Shown here: in pieces, positions 40,590 through 50,500 of the stretch
Layout of the letters: the number at the start of each line of letters is the position of its first letter
Numbering within the stretch: position 1 is the first letter of the stretch
From: Archangium lansingense
Lineage (GTDB): Bacteria; Myxococcota; Myxococcia; Myxococcales; Myxococcaceae
Direction of reading: 5' to 3'
DNA length: 64,000 bases
Assembly (NCBI RefSeq): GCF_026626635.1
Contig: NZ_JAPNKA010000001.1
Coordinates: 7,254,001 to 7,318,000 of the forward strand
Translations under genes and position numbers: made by a program
Notes under the pieces: generated by a model
Told to the model about the DNA's origin: nothing
The model's input: only the letters and a program-made list of their open reading frames with translations
Databases searched by the model: none

Positions 40590-42317
40590 CTACGGCGCGA
40601 AGCGGAAGCTCTCGTTCGTCGTCCAGGCGCACGGCGACTGGACCAGGAACCCACCGTCATCCATGGATGCACCGGCGATGCCCAGGCACTGGTTGCTGTG
40701 CTTCGCCTGGATGGCGAAGTAGCCGTTGTTGTACGGGAGCAGGCGGAAGCGCTGATTGTCGCCGCCGCCGCAGGTGTACTGGAGCACGTTCGCGCCAGCC
40801 GCATTGGAAGCGCCGGCCACGTCCATGCACTTGCCGCTGTGGCGTGCGCGCACCGTGAAGTGCCCGTCTCCCGTCGACTCGAACAGCCAGCGCTCGTTGT
40901 CCACCCCCCAGTTGGAGAACTGGGTGAGCTTCACGCCATCGCTGGTGCTGGCCCCGGGGACACTGAGTACCCGTCCACTGTGCTGGAGGTAGATGGCCGT
41001 GTAGTCCGCGCCCGTCGGGTCGTTCTGGAAGGGAATGCTCGCCCCCACGGAGGACCGGTCGCAGCCATCCTTTCCGCAGCCGCGCATCGTGCGCAGGTCT
41101 CCCGTTTGTTCAATCGGATGACCGACCCCATCGAAGCAGCCCGAGCCCGTGCAGTTCATCCACGCGGGCGAGCCGCTGCCCCGGGTGAGCGGCACGAGGT
41201 TGTTCCAGGTGTCCATGCGGTAGTCATTGCCGCCAGGATTGCGGAAGTCGTCGAAGTAGAGGCAGCCGCCCGAGCCTCCGGCGTCGTGGTAGGAGCCATG
41301 GGCGTTCTTGCCCACGTAGGCGACGGGATGCGTGCCATCCACGGTCTCGAAACCACCGGCCTCCCGGCTGTACCACCCGCCATGCTGGTAGAACGCGACC
41401 CGGCGCAGCCGCCCATCGACGAGCAGCACCGCTATCGACTCCCAGTCCGCGGCGTGAGAGCCCGCGCTCGCAAAGCACGTGCTCTGCCACGCGTAGAAGT
41501 ACCAATAGCGGATGAGCACCGTGTTCGTGCCCACCTGAGTCGCCAGGTAATAGGCCGGGACCTGGTTGTTGCGAACCGTCGAGGGATCCTTGTTGCAGAG
41601 TGAGATGGAGGAGACGCCTTGCGCGCGCTGCGTGAAGTACGTGGCCGCATCGCTCGGAAAGCACTTGCTCTGCTCGCCAGAGCCCGTGGTGGTCTCCTGG
41701 TCGAAGCGGAGGCGAGGCGCATACTGAGTCGCCAGTGCGCTCAGATTGAAGGACGGTCCGCCGTTGTTCGCCTGGCAGAGATAGAGCTGCTTGCTGTCAC
41801 AATAGCGATCCCAGCAGCGCATGCCCGCGATGAACGTGGATTCCGGCGCCACGAACGTCCCGCCGCTCTCTTCCGAGATGGACTCCGTCCAATAGCAGTT
41901 CGAGCGCACACCACCGTTGTTGAGCTGCGAGCAGCGCAGGGAGACGCTGTCACAGTAGTCGCCCGAGCAGCTCAGGCCCGTGACGAAGCCATTGTCCGCG
42001 CACACCCGCTCGTTATTGCCCTCCTCGGAGAAGGAGTCCGTCCACCAGCTCCGCGTCTCCGTATATCCAGACTCCACGTTGAGCAGGCTCACATCGTCGC
42101 AGTAGCGGCCTCTGCAGCGCAGGCCGTGCGTCAGGAAGGTGGAGCCGCTCGTGATGGCGGGCTGACCATCAGAGGTCCATTGCGTCCAATGAGATGGATG
42201 GACCTCGGTATGGAAGTACGTGCCGCGCGCGAAAGAACCAGGCGCCGCCAGCAGGAGGAAGAGGAACGAGACGCCGATGATGGCGCCGACGCGAACTTGA
42301 CGCAGAGTGAACCACAT
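40590..42317 (-). CDS. Secreted Vps62-like protein with C-terminal ricin-B lectin domain
   Basis: 575 residues with a signal peptide (VGAIIGVSFLFLLLAAPGSF). After a Cys-rich region with repeated RCxGRYCDDVSL/CSGDYCDSVSLRC units (about 60-185), the central part (YAPRLRFDQE, AYYLATQVGTNTVLIRYWYF, HAADWESIAVLLVDGRLRRV, YQHGGWYS) matches the Vps62/DUF946-type domain. The last 130 residues are a ricin-type beta-trefoil: GRVLSVPGASTSDGVKL, GKCMDVAGASNAAGANV, NQCLGIAGASMDDGGFL, each with a following QW-like motif (NERWLF, NQRFRL). Probably binds carbohydrates outside the cell, perhaps on prey. The enzymatic role is unknown. Confidence 0.8.
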   Translation of the reverse strand: MWFTLRQVRVGAIIGVSFLFLLLAAPGSFARGTYFHTEVHPSHWTQWTSDGQPAITSGSTFLTHGLRCRGRYCDDVSLLNVESGYTETRSWWTDSFSEEGNNERVCADNGFVTGLSCSGDYCDSVSLRCSQLNNGGVRSNCYWTESISEESGGTFVAPESTFIAGMRCWDRYCDSKQLYLCQANNGGPSFNLSALATQYAPRLRFDQETTTGSGEQSKCFPSDAATYFTQRAQGVSSISLCNKDPSTVRNNQVPAYYLATQVGTNTVLIRYWYFYAWQSTCFASAGSHAADWESIAVLLVDGRLRRVAFYQHGGWYSREAGGFETVDGTHPVAYVGKNAHGSYHDAGGSGGCLYFDDFRNPGGNDYRMDTWNNLVPLTRGSGSPAWMNCTGSGCFDGVGHPIEQTGDLRTMRGCGKDGCDRSSVGASIPFQNDPTGADYTAIYLQHSGRVLSVPGASTSDGVKLTQFSNWGVDNERWLFESTGDGHFTVRARHSGKCMDVAGASNAAGANVLQYTCGGGDNQRFRLLPYNNGYFAIQAKHSNQCLGIAGASMDDGGFLVQSPCAWTTNESFRFAP

Positions 42318-42371
42318 AGGACTTCCAGCGTAGACCTGGAATCCATAAATGGCGAGGATTATCCGTCTCGA

Positions 42372-43820
42372 CTACCAGGAGGAGCTGGCGCCCCCTCCGC
42401 CGGAGTCGCCTCCTCCCCCACTCCAATCGCTGCTGGAACTGGACGAGGAGGAGTCCGAGGACAACGAGCTGGACGACGAATCCGAGGACGACGAGCTCCA
42501 CGACGACGAGCTGGACGATGAGTCCGAGGACGACGAGCTGGACGAGCTCCACAACGACGCGAACACCGACGGCGAATCCGACGACGACGAACGCGACGAC
42601 GACGAATCCTCATCCGAGGAAGACGAGCGCGACGCACTCACCGACCGCGAGGGACGCGATGGACGCCGCGACGACGACGAGGACCTCGACGACGTGCGCG
42701 ACGACCTGCCCGGCGTCAAGTACGAGGACGATGGCTTTGGCCTTTCGGTTGGCGGCGGCTCCGAGCTGTAGGTGGTGCTCTCCTCCTTGCTAAAGGAGCT
42801 GAACGTCGACGCTCCGCCGCACACGTAGACGAACGCCCGCAGGAGGTGACCGAACAGAGGGAAGATGGAGAAGAACGCCACGAACAGGGTGGCGAAGAAC
42901 GTAGGGATCAGGATGTCGAAGAACAGCACCCAACGGGCCTCATCCACCAGGACCCAGGTGAACGGGCTGCCAAGCAAGAGCCCCACTATCAAGCAGATAC
43001 CCCACCGCTCCCAGCCGTCGCTCAGGACCAGGAACCGGCCCACGAACATCAACGCGCAGTAGACGCAGAAGGACCACACGAGGGACCAGATGTTGAGGCC
43101 GCCCACCCTCTCGTTGCCCCTCTCGATGCAGAAGTTGATGAAGAGCAGGGCCAGGACGATCGAGATTCCACTGAGGCCAAACGTCACCCGATTGCCCATC
43201 CAGGCGCTCAGGCCAGGACGCAGCACGATGAAGAGCAGCAGGCACAGACCGTACGCCGCCATGCCCCCCACTGCGACGCTGAGAAATTCCCTCTGATCAC
43301 GCGGCTCGGAGCTCGAGACACTCGAGGCCGCAGCCGGGGCCTGGGGCTTCGTCGCGGCACTCGCGGGCAGGCGCTCGCGCACCCCGTGGATGATGTTCAC
43401 CAGGGCGCCCGTGTAGTTCTGCTCGCGCATGAGGGGTCCCTGCGCATCGAGCAGGAGGCGCACGGCGCCATCGGGCAGGTGCTCTTCCAGCCCATATCCC
43501 ACCTCCAAGCGCATGCGCCGATCCTTCACCGCCAGCACGTAGAGCAGCCCGTTGTCCACCCCCTGCTGACCTCCCTTCCACTCCCGAAACACCTGCATCG
43601 CGTAGTCCTCGATGGGCTCGCCCTCGGTGGTGCCCACGATGAGGACCGCCATCTGCACGCCCGTCTCCTCACGCAGGCGCACGAGCTCGCTCGCCACCGT
43701 CTCCGTTTGTGCGGGCGAGAGCAGGCGCTGCGTGTCGGTGACGGGTCGCTCAATGGTAGGGGGCACCGCCGCGAGCAGCAGCGAGGGCAACAGCAGGAAG
43801 AGGGCGGAGGCCTTCACCAC
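42372..43820 (-). CDS. TPM-domain membrane protein with long Ser-rich tail
   Basis: 482 residues from GTG 43820 (GAGGA six bases upstream). Signal peptide (ALFLLLPSLLLAAVPP), then a TPM domain (about 25-150; PVTDTQRLLSPAQTETVASEL, LLYVLAVKDRRMRLEVGYGLEEHLPD), several membrane helices (AAYGLCLLLFIVLRPG through FFATLFVAFFSIFPLFG) and about 125 residues of nearly pure Ser with some Asp/Arg, ending in WSGGGGDSGGGGASSSW. TPM proteins such as YgcG and TLP18.3 have phosphatase or photosystem-repair roles, and a Gly-rich end is usual, but this Ser tail is unusually long. An upstream frame to 43955 is probably not translated. Confidence 0.75.
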   Translation of the reverse strand: MVKASALFLLLPSLLLAAVPPTIERPVTDTQRLLSPAQTETVASELVRLREETGVQMAVLIVGTTEGEPIEDYAMQVFREWKGGQQGVDNGLLYVLAVKDRRMRLEVGYGLEEHLPDGAVRLLLDAQGPLMREQNYTGALVNIIHGVRERLPASAATKPQAPAAASSVSSSEPRDQREFLSVAVGGMAAYGLCLLLFIVLRPGLSAWMGNRVTFGLSGISIVLALLFINFCIERGNERVGGLNIWSLVWSFCVYCALMFVGRFLVLSDGWERWGICLIVGLLLGSPFTWVLVDEARWVLFFDILIPTFFATLFVAFFSIFPLFGHLLRAFVYVCGGASTFSSFSKEESTTYSSEPPPTERPKPSSSYLTPGRSSRTSSRSSSSSRRPSRPSRSVSASRSSSSDEDSSSSRSSSSDSPSVFASLWSSSSSSSSDSSSSSSSWSSSSSDSSSSSLSSDSSSSSSSSDWSGGGGDSGGGGASSSW

Positions 43821-43939
43821 GAGGAATCCTCGTTGAAGAGAGGGAATGGCACGGCAAGATAGTTTACTCGTGGCGGGCCAGCGCGGGAAACCCGCCGGAC
43901 ACCCAAGTGGGAGGGACCCGAGGGGTGTACCCTGCTGGC
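43821..43939. other. Divergent promoter region (TPM / P450)
   Basis: 119 bp separating divergent genes. Holds the GAGGA ribosome binding site of the TPM gene and an AT-richer CAAGATAGTTTACTCG segment, the likely shared promoter area. Confidence 0.3.
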
Positions 43940-45247
43940 ATGAATGGCCTGCCACCCGGTCCGAGCAATCCCCTCGTCACCACGCTGAAGTATCTCCGCG
44001 CTCCCTACGCGACCCTGCTCGAGACGGCGCAGCGGTACGGAGATCCCTATTCGTGGCCGAGCTTCCTCGGCAGTATGGTGGTCACCGGAGACCCCGCGGG
44101 GATTCGGACGTTGTTCACGGCCGATCCCGACACCTACCTCGCACTTGGCGCGGAGCTCCTCGGGCCGGTCCTCGGAGAGAGCAATCTCATCCTGCTCAGC
44201 GGCGAGCGCCACCGAGCGATGCGGAAGCTTCAGCTGCCGCCCTTTCATGGCGCACGCATGCGCGCCTATGGACAGCTCATCATCGACGCCGCGCAGGAGC
44301 ACGCCGCCCGGTGGCCTCGCGACCGGCCCATTCAGATCCACCGGACGATGCAGGAGATCTCCCTCCAGGTGATCCTCGAGGCAGTCCTCGGCCTCCGGAA
44401 ACCGGAGACGAGAGAGACCTTCAAGACGGCCGTGCTGTCGGTCATCGCGGCCCTCAAGCCGTCGTTCATGTTCATCGAGGCGCTGCGCCGCCCGTTGTTC
44501 GGCCTGAGTGCCTGGGCGCGCTTCCAGCGGAAGCGAGCACACGTCACCGCGCTGTTCGAAGAAGAGCTGCGCGCGCGCCGTGCCCCGCCAGAGCCGCGTG
44601 AAGACATCCTGAGCCTGCTGCTCTCCGCCCGGTATGAGGACGGAAGCGCGCTCACCGACGACGAGCTGCTGACGCAGATGATGAACTTGATCGTCGCCGG
44701 TCACGAGACCACCGCGAGCTCACTGGCCTGGGCCTTCCACCACATCCACCGCGAGCCTGCCGTGAAGGCACGGCTCGTGGAGGAGCTGCGTGGCCTACCA
44801 GAGACACTCGACCCGGAGGCTGTCTCGCGCCTGCCCTATCTGGAGGCGGTCTGCTCCGAGGCGCTGCGTCTCGAACCCGTTGCACCCCTCATCGGCCGGA
44901 AGCTGCGCACGGGCCTCACGCTCCAGGGCTTTGACCTGCCGCCGGGTACCTCTGTTGGGATCTCCATCCTCCAGGTTCACCGGCGCGCCGACCTCTATCC
45001 GGACCCCGAGCGCTTCCGCCCCGAGCGCTTCCTCGAGCGCAGCTACACCCCGTTTGAGTACCTCCCTTTCGGCGGTGGTGCGCGCCGCTGCCTCGGTGCC
45101 GCGTTCGCGCTCTACGAGATGAAGCTCGTGCTGGCCACCCTCCTGAGAAAGTACGACCTGCGCCCCGCGAACAACGCGCCTGTGGGGGTGGCAGTGCGGA
45201 ACACGACTGTCGGGCCGCGCGGCGAGGTCGAGCTGCTGCACGCCTGA
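43940..45247 (+). CDS. Cytochrome P450
   Basis: 435 residues from ATG 43940 (NGLPPGPSNPLVTTLKYL). I helix AGHETTASSLAWAFHH with the oxygen-activating Glu-Thr, the ExxR motif in EALRLEP, a PERFRPERF meander and the haem loop FGGGARRCLGAAFALYEMK with the ligand Cys. Soluble, no membrane anchor. Sequence type resembles CYP110-like bacterial P450s that oxidise fatty acids or terpenes; the substrate cannot be told. No ferredoxin partner nearby. Confidence 0.95.
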   Translation: MNGLPPGPSNPLVTTLKYLRAPYATLLETAQRYGDPYSWPSFLGSMVVTGDPAGIRTLFTADPDTYLALGAELLGPVLGESNLILLSGERHRAMRKLQLPPFHGARMRAYGQLIIDAAQEHAARWPRDRPIQIHRTMQEISLQVILEAVLGLRKPETRETFKTAVLSVIAALKPSFMFIEALRRPLFGLSAWARFQRKRAHVTALFEEELRARRAPPEPREDILSLLLSARYEDGSALTDDELLTQMMNLIVAGHETTASSLAWAFHHIHREPAVKARLVEELRGLPETLDPEAVSRLPYLEAVCSEALRLEPVAPLIGRKLRTGLTLQGFDLPPGTSVGISILQVHRRADLYPDPERFRPERFLERSYTPFEYLPFGGGARRCLGAAFALYEMKLVLATLLRKYDLRPANNAPVGVAVRNTTVGPRGEVELLHA

Positions 45248-45331
45248 CGGACCCTCGAAACTCGCGCCGATATGCAGGGCTCGCCAGCACGTTTCATCAG
45301 CATCCCGCTTCATCCTCGTCTGGAGAAATGG

Positions 45332-45955
45332 ATGCACCCCCCACGCTGGCTGTCTGTGGAAGCACATATCCGGGCCCTGCTCCCGCTGACACTTCTCGGT
45401 CTATTGCTCCTGGGAGTGACAGGTTGTGCCACCTCCAAGCGTCAGGACCTGCTCGAGCTCAGCGCTACCTACGTCGCCTACCGGCTTCCCCCCGAGCAGC
45501 TCCTGGAGTCGGCCCGCGACATCCTCCAGGAGCGGGGGTACGTCATCCTGCCGAGTACAGACCCCAATTATGTGCGCACCACCTGGCGGGTGAAATTCGA
45601 CGACAGCCTCGACATCGGGGCGCTCCGGGAGCGGCAATTCGTCATGGCGAAGCAGCTCGACGACGGTCGCTTCGTGCTCAACGCTTATCGCCTCACCTAC
45701 ACCACCATCGGCCGGACCGCCCCCCACCCCGCCACCTTCGGCGCCAATGACACATCGGGCGTGCAGAAGATGGTCAAGGGCGACCCGCTCTCCAATGCCC
45801 GTCCGGTGCTCATCCGGGACCGGGAGCTGGAATGGCAGATCCTCTCCCGGGTTGCCCCCTCCATCGCCCACGAGCTGGAATCCCAGGTGGACGAGTACCT
45901 CGGCACCGAGTCGAAGCAGAACGGGGCGCGTTCTGTCTCGGGCGAGCCTGGATAG
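45332..45955 (+). CDS. Uncharacterised lipoprotein
   Basis: 207 residues from ATG 45332 (GGAG six bases upstream). Lipobox LLGVTGC, then ATSKRQDLLELSATYVAYRLPPEQLLESARDILQERGYVILPS. The rest is a small alpha/beta domain: VRTTWRVKFDDSLDIGALRERQFVMAKQLDDGRFVLNAYRLTYTT, similar in layout to NlpC- or BamC-like helix-grip modules. It resembles envelope lipoproteins of unknown role. Possibly outer-membrane assembly or a secretion accessory. An alternative Met at 45272 gives an unusual N-terminus and is less likely. Confidence 0.65.
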   Translation: MHPPRWLSVEAHIRALLPLTLLGLLLLGVTGCATSKRQDLLELSATYVAYRLPPEQLLESARDILQERGYVILPSTDPNYVRTTWRVKFDDSLDIGALRERQFVMAKQLDDGRFVLNAYRLTYTTIGRTAPHPATFGANDTSGVQKMVKGDPLSNARPVLIRDRELEWQILSRVAPSIAHELESQVDEYLGTESKQNGARSVSGEPG

Positions 45956-46382
45956 CTGCTACGAAGACGGCTGCTTCCGCTCCAAAAAACTCGGGGAGGA
46001 GCCGCCCCCACGGCAGCCCCTCCCCAACATGCTTTCCCGTCCTGTCTCAGCCCCACCCAACCCCGACCGACCCGCCGCCCCCAACCACCCGCCCGTCCTA
46101 CCCCACCGACCCCGACCTACCCGCCCGTCCTGCCCCGCCCCACCGCACCAACCCCCGACCACCCCAACCACCCTGCCCCGCTGACTTCTCGTGCAGGAGT
46201 TAGAGCATCCCGCGTGCCAGCGGCGCCTCAGGGGAAAGGCTCGTTGTTTCAAGACTTTGCCTCTCGGTGGTGTGCAGCACCGGCCCCGGAAGCGGTAAGA
46301 CTTACGGGGCCTCCAGCACCGGGGGTCAGACAGTTCCAATCGGGCGCGAGAGGACGCGTCAGGTGCAGGCGCGTGGGCGTCC
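45956..46382. other. Non-coding C-rich region between convergent genes
   Basis: 427 bp. From about 46040 to 46180 the plus strand is a low-complexity tract of CCCGACC/CCCACC/CCGCCC words, almost devoid of G, which is a strong strand asymmetry. The right half holds GC-rich inverted repeats, including one near the cyclophilin stop. No gene. Confidence 0.5.
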
Positions 46383-46384
46383 TC
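46350..46384 (-). terminator. Hairpin at the end of the cyclophilin gene
   Basis: GAGGACGC (46350-46357) pairs with GCGTCCTC (46377-46384) around a 19-base loop and overlaps the stop codon of the cyclophilin gene. No T-run. Confidence 0.4.
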
Positions 46385-47000
46385 ACGGCTTGCGCATGGC
46401 GCGCTGGATCTTCACCGGTGGGGTGAGCTTCTGCCCCTCTGCTGGCGCCTTCTGGATGGCGCGAACCACGTCCATCCCCTTCACCACCCTGCCGAAGGCT
46501 CCGAAGCCCTGGCCATCCGGGTTGCGCTTGCCACCGAAGTCCAGCTCGAGCTGATCGCCGATGCAGATGAAGAAGTCCGACACCGCGGTGTCCGGCGTGT
46601 CGCGCGCCATCGAGAGCGTGCCGTCCTTGTGCTTGAGCCCCGTCACGTTCGTGCGCTCCAGCGGAATGGGCGGGCGCTGCTCGGACTCGCGGGCGGGGTT
46701 GATGCCGCCCTGGATGACCTCGATCTTCACGTTGTTGTTTGGCTGGTTGTCAGGCTTCACCGTGCGGTGGAACACCCCACCGTCGAAGAAGCCACCGTCC
46801 ACGTAGACGAGGAAGTTGCGCACCGTCTGGGGCGCGCGGGCCTCGTCGAGCTCCAGCTCGATCTCGCCCTTCTCCGTCTGGAACACCACCCGCACCATCT
46901 TGGCCGGCTCTGGTTTCGCCGCCTTCTTCGGGGGCGCGGCGAAGGAGGCGGATGCGAGCGTGAGCAACACGGCGAGGCAGGCGGATGGGAACAGCTTCAT
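46383..47000 (-). CDS. Exported peptidyl-prolyl cis-trans isomerase (cyclophilin)
   Basis: 205 residues from ATG 47000, six bases after GGAG. Signal peptide FPSACLAVLLTLASASFAA. The cyclophilin core has EKGEIELELDEARAPQTVRNF, GVFHRTVKPDNQ with the catalytic Arg, VIQGG, DTAVSDFFICIGDQ and GFGAFGRVVKGMDVVRAI. The Trp of the classic cyclosporin site is not seen (LELDFGGK in that region), which is common in bacterial forms. Assists folding of envelope proteins in the periplasm. A longer frame upstream lacks support. Divergent from the next small lipoprotein gene. Confidence 0.9.
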   Translation of the reverse strand: MKLFPSACLAVLLTLASASFAAPPKKAAKPEPAKMVRVVFQTEKGEIELELDEARAPQTVRNFLVYVDGGFFDGGVFHRTVKPDNQPNNNVKIEVIQGGINPARESEQRPPIPLERTNVTGLKHKDGTLSMARDTPDTAVSDFFICIGDQLELDFGGKRNPDGQGFGAFGRVVKGMDVVRAIQKAPAEGQKLTPPVKIQRAMRKP

Positions 47001-47151
47001 GGGCATCTCCAGGGCACCGTACATTTTTCGCAACAGTCCGTTCATCTTCCCAACACGTGCGGGAAGCACCTTGGCGAAGGCATGGTCGTGGATCCGTCTC
47101 TCGCTGGGAGAGCCGGGCCTGAGACCAACTCCCTCGCTTCGGAGATATCGC

Positions 47152-47472
47152 ATGTCCTGGAAGATACTGCCGCTGTGGCTCTGTCTGGCTTTTCCGGTCG
47201 CCGCTTGTGCCCAATCGACCTCGGCCGAGCGCCCCGCCGAGGACGCCCCCCGGGGTCCGCCCGTCATCAAGTCCTCTCTGGCCGTGTTGCTCGAGCACAG
47301 CACCGAGCTGGCCCTCACCGCCGAGCAGGTGGCCTGGCTGGAGCAGCGGGAGCAACAGCTCCAGCAGGAGAACGCGCCCCTGAAGCAGAAAAGAGGTGGC
47401 TGGCCCCCGATCAGGCCGGACGAGCGGATGGCCGCAAGCCAACGCCCTGACGACCCGGGAGACTCATGCTGA
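47152..47472 (+). CDS. Small putative lipoprotein
   Basis: 106 residues from ATG 47152 (GGAG seven bases upstream). Signal peptide PLWLCLAFPVAAC with a lipobox-like VAAC; the mature part contains a helical segment (LAVLLEHSTELALTAEQVAWLEQREQQLQQENAPL), probably a coiled coil, reminiscent of small Spy/CpxP-like periplasmic helices. No family I can name. Ends 33 bp before the large kinase gene on the same strand and could share its transcript. Confidence 0.5.
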   Translation: MSWKILPLWLCLAFPVAACAQSTSAERPAEDAPRGPPVIKSSLAVLLEHSTELALTAEQVAWLEQREQQLQQENAPLKQKRGGWPPIRPDERMAASQRPDDPGDSC

Positions 47473-47505
47473 CTGCCAGAGCCGTGGAGTGGGCCGGAGG
47501 CGCGG

Positions 47506-50500
47506 ATGAGCAGGGACGCCAATCAGGAGAGCAAGGGCCTGCCCAGGAAAGAGCGGGTGGACTCCCAGTTCTCCGACTTCGAGGACTCGGTACTGCAGCA
47601 GGTGCTTCAGCTCGAACCTCCACCCCAGTTGCCAGGGCCAGGAGAACACTTCGGAGGGCCCGAGGGCCACCGCTACGAGGTGCTCGAGCAGGTGGGCAGT
47701 GGCGCGATGGGCCAGGTGTTCCGCGCCCGGGATGGGATGCTGCACCGCGAGGTGGCACTCAAGTTCCTCGCCCCTCGCTCGGGGCTCGCCGAGGAGGCGC
47801 TGCGGGAGGCGCGCGCGGTGGCCCGACTGGACCACGAGAACATCGTCCGCATCTTCGACGTGTCCGAATGGAGCGCCACTCCCGGAGGTGCCCGGGTTCC
47901 CTTCCTGGTGATGGAGTACCTGGAGGGCGAGTCACTCGCGGCGCTGTTGCGGCGGCATCGGCCCGGACTGAAGCAGGCGTTGGACATCCTGGGTGCGGTC
48001 GCCGAGGGTCTCACCCACGCACACGAGCGCCACCTCATCCACCGCGATCTCAAGCCCAGCAACATCTTCCTCACCCGGCAAGGCACGGTGAAGCTGCTCG
48101 ACTTCGGCCTGTGTCATTGGGTCGCCGCCAGTGGCCCCGATGCGCCGCACCTGCCCACCGCGGGGACGCCGGCGTACATGGCGCCCGAGCAATGGCGTGG
48201 CGAGCCGCAGGACACGCGCACCGACATCTGGGCGGCCGGGGTGGTGCTCTTCGAGATGCTCACCGGCGCACTCCCCTTCCCCACCACCTCGGTTGATGCC
48301 GTGCGCGAGTGGGTGACGTCCGCGGAGCCCATGCCCTCGGTGCGCACGAGCCGGCCGGACCTCCCGCACGAGGTAGAGCTCCTGCTGGCGACGGCGCTGG
48401 CCAAGGACCCGGCCCGGCGATTCCCTTCTGCGCTGGAGCTGCGCGAGGAGCTCCGCGAGTTGCAAGAGCGCCTCCTGGAGACCGGCCACGAAGCGCCCCA
48501 CGCCACTCCCCACCAGCGCCGGCAGGTGACACTGGTGTCCTGCGTGCTCACACGGCTCGATGGACCCGGAGCCGGAACGCCGCCCGCCGCCGAGGATCCA
48601 GGCGAATGGGAGGCGGCCTTCCACCAGGCGTGCGCGAGGGCCTTCCGTGGACACGGGGGCTTCGTCCCCCTGTCTTTGGGAGACGAAGTGCTCGCCTGCT
48701 TCGGGTGGTACCAGGTGCGGGAGGACGACTCAGAGCGGGCGGTGCGCGCGGGGCTGGAGGTGGTGCGAAGCATCGGCGCGGCGCTCCCCGGAATGGCCGT
48801 GAAGGTGGGCATCCACACGGACATGGTGGCACTGGACGAGCGTGCGTCGGGGCAGCGGTGCGGAGAGATCATCATCCGGGGACAGGCTCCGAAAGTGGCG
48901 GCCTGGCTCGCGCGACAGGCCCGGCCGGGCGAGGTGCTCCTCGGGGAGGCGACGTGGAAGGGCGTGCGCGGGACGTTCGAGGCCACGGCGCTCGGGCCGC
49001 GAACCTTCGAGGGACTGTCGGGAAGCCTGAGCCTGGGCCTCCACCGCGTGTCGCGAGAGCGCGAAGGCGTGGTCCGCTTCGAGCGGGCGCTCGCCGCCGC
49101 TGGTGGCCTCACGCCGCTGGTGGGCCGAAGCGCGGAGTTGGGCTGGCTCCTGACCCTATGGGAGTGGGCCCGGCAGGGACAGGGCGCCTTCGTCCTCGTC
49201 AGCGGCGAGGCCGGCATTGGCAAGTCGCGCCTCATCCGAGAGCTGGGCGAGCGCATCCCCATGGAGTCGGCCACCCGCGTGCGCTTCCAGTGCTGGGCTC
49301 GGCCTGTCACCACCACCGCCCATCACCCCCTCCAGGGTCTGATCGAGGCGCTGTTCCAGCTCCCTCCCAGAGCGCACCAGGGACCGCGAGAGCTGGCAAA
49401 GCGGCTAGGAGCGTTGGGCGCATCCGCCGAGCGTGTGCAGCTCATCGAGCTGCTCCTCGGCCTGCCCGTCGCCCAGGACAGCCCGGTGCACCAGCTCACC
49501 CCCGAGCGGCGCAAGGAGAAGGCTTTCGAGGCACTGGTGGACCTGACGTTACACATGGCGCGCGAGCGGCCGGTGCTCGTCTTCGTGGAGGATCTGCACT
49601 GGGCTGACTCGTCCCTGTTGGAGTTCCTCTCCTTCCTGTTGGACCGCATCGAGCAGGCTCGAGTGCTCGTCGTCTTCAGCACGCGCCCCGAGCTGCGCCT
49701 GGGCTGGGCACGGCGGCCCTGGCTCCACCTGCTCGCCCTGGACCGGCTCCCCGCGGAGCAGGCCGCGGCCCTGGTGAGGGAGACAGCCCGAGGCCGGGAG
49801 CTTCCCGAGGACACGGTGCAGGCACTGGTGAAGAGGACGGACGGCATTCCGCTCTTCATCCGGGAGATGACGCACATGGTGCTGGAGGGAGGTGCCGCGG
49901 CCTCCATCCCCGTCACCCTGCACGAGCTGTTGCTGGCGAGGCTCGACATGCTCCCCTCGCGTCAGAAGGCGCTGCTCCAGCTCTGCGCGGTGGTGGGGCG
50001 GGACTTCACGCAGGGGCTGCTCGCGGCCCTCCCGGAGCGCGACGAGGCCACCCTGCGGCGCGAGCTCGCCGGTCTGGTGGAGGCGGACTTCCTTCGCGAG
50101 GAGGAGGGCCCAGAGCCCACGTACCAGTTCCGCCAGGCCCTCATCCAGGAGGTGGCCTTGCAGTCGCTGACGCGAGGTGCGCGGCGGCAGCACCACCGGA
50201 ACGTCGCGCGGGTGTTGGAGGAGCAATTTCCCGAGGTGGTGGCCGCCAGGCCCGAGGTGCTCGCCTACCACCATGCTGAAGCCGGAGAGCCGGCGTGGGC
50301 CCTCCCCTACCAGTTCCAGGCTGGACAGTTCGCCAGCCAGCGCTCGGCCCTCCGGGAAGCAGTGAGCCATTACACGCGGGCCCTGGAGCTACTGCGAAGC
50401 CTGCCTCATGCCGAGCGGCTCATTCACGAGGAGTTGCGCATCTTGCTGGCCCTGGGTCTTCCCCTGACACACCTGCGGGGCTACCGCACAACCGAGGTAG

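Noticed and set aside
42349..42771. Acidic 140-residue frame rich in Asp and Glu
   Set aside because: Exact antisense of the polyserine tail of the TPM protein: Ser codons read backwards give acidic and other residues.
46260..46345. tRNA-like GC-rich fold
   Set aside because: No consistent cloverleaf with T loop and anticodon arm could be drawn on either strand.
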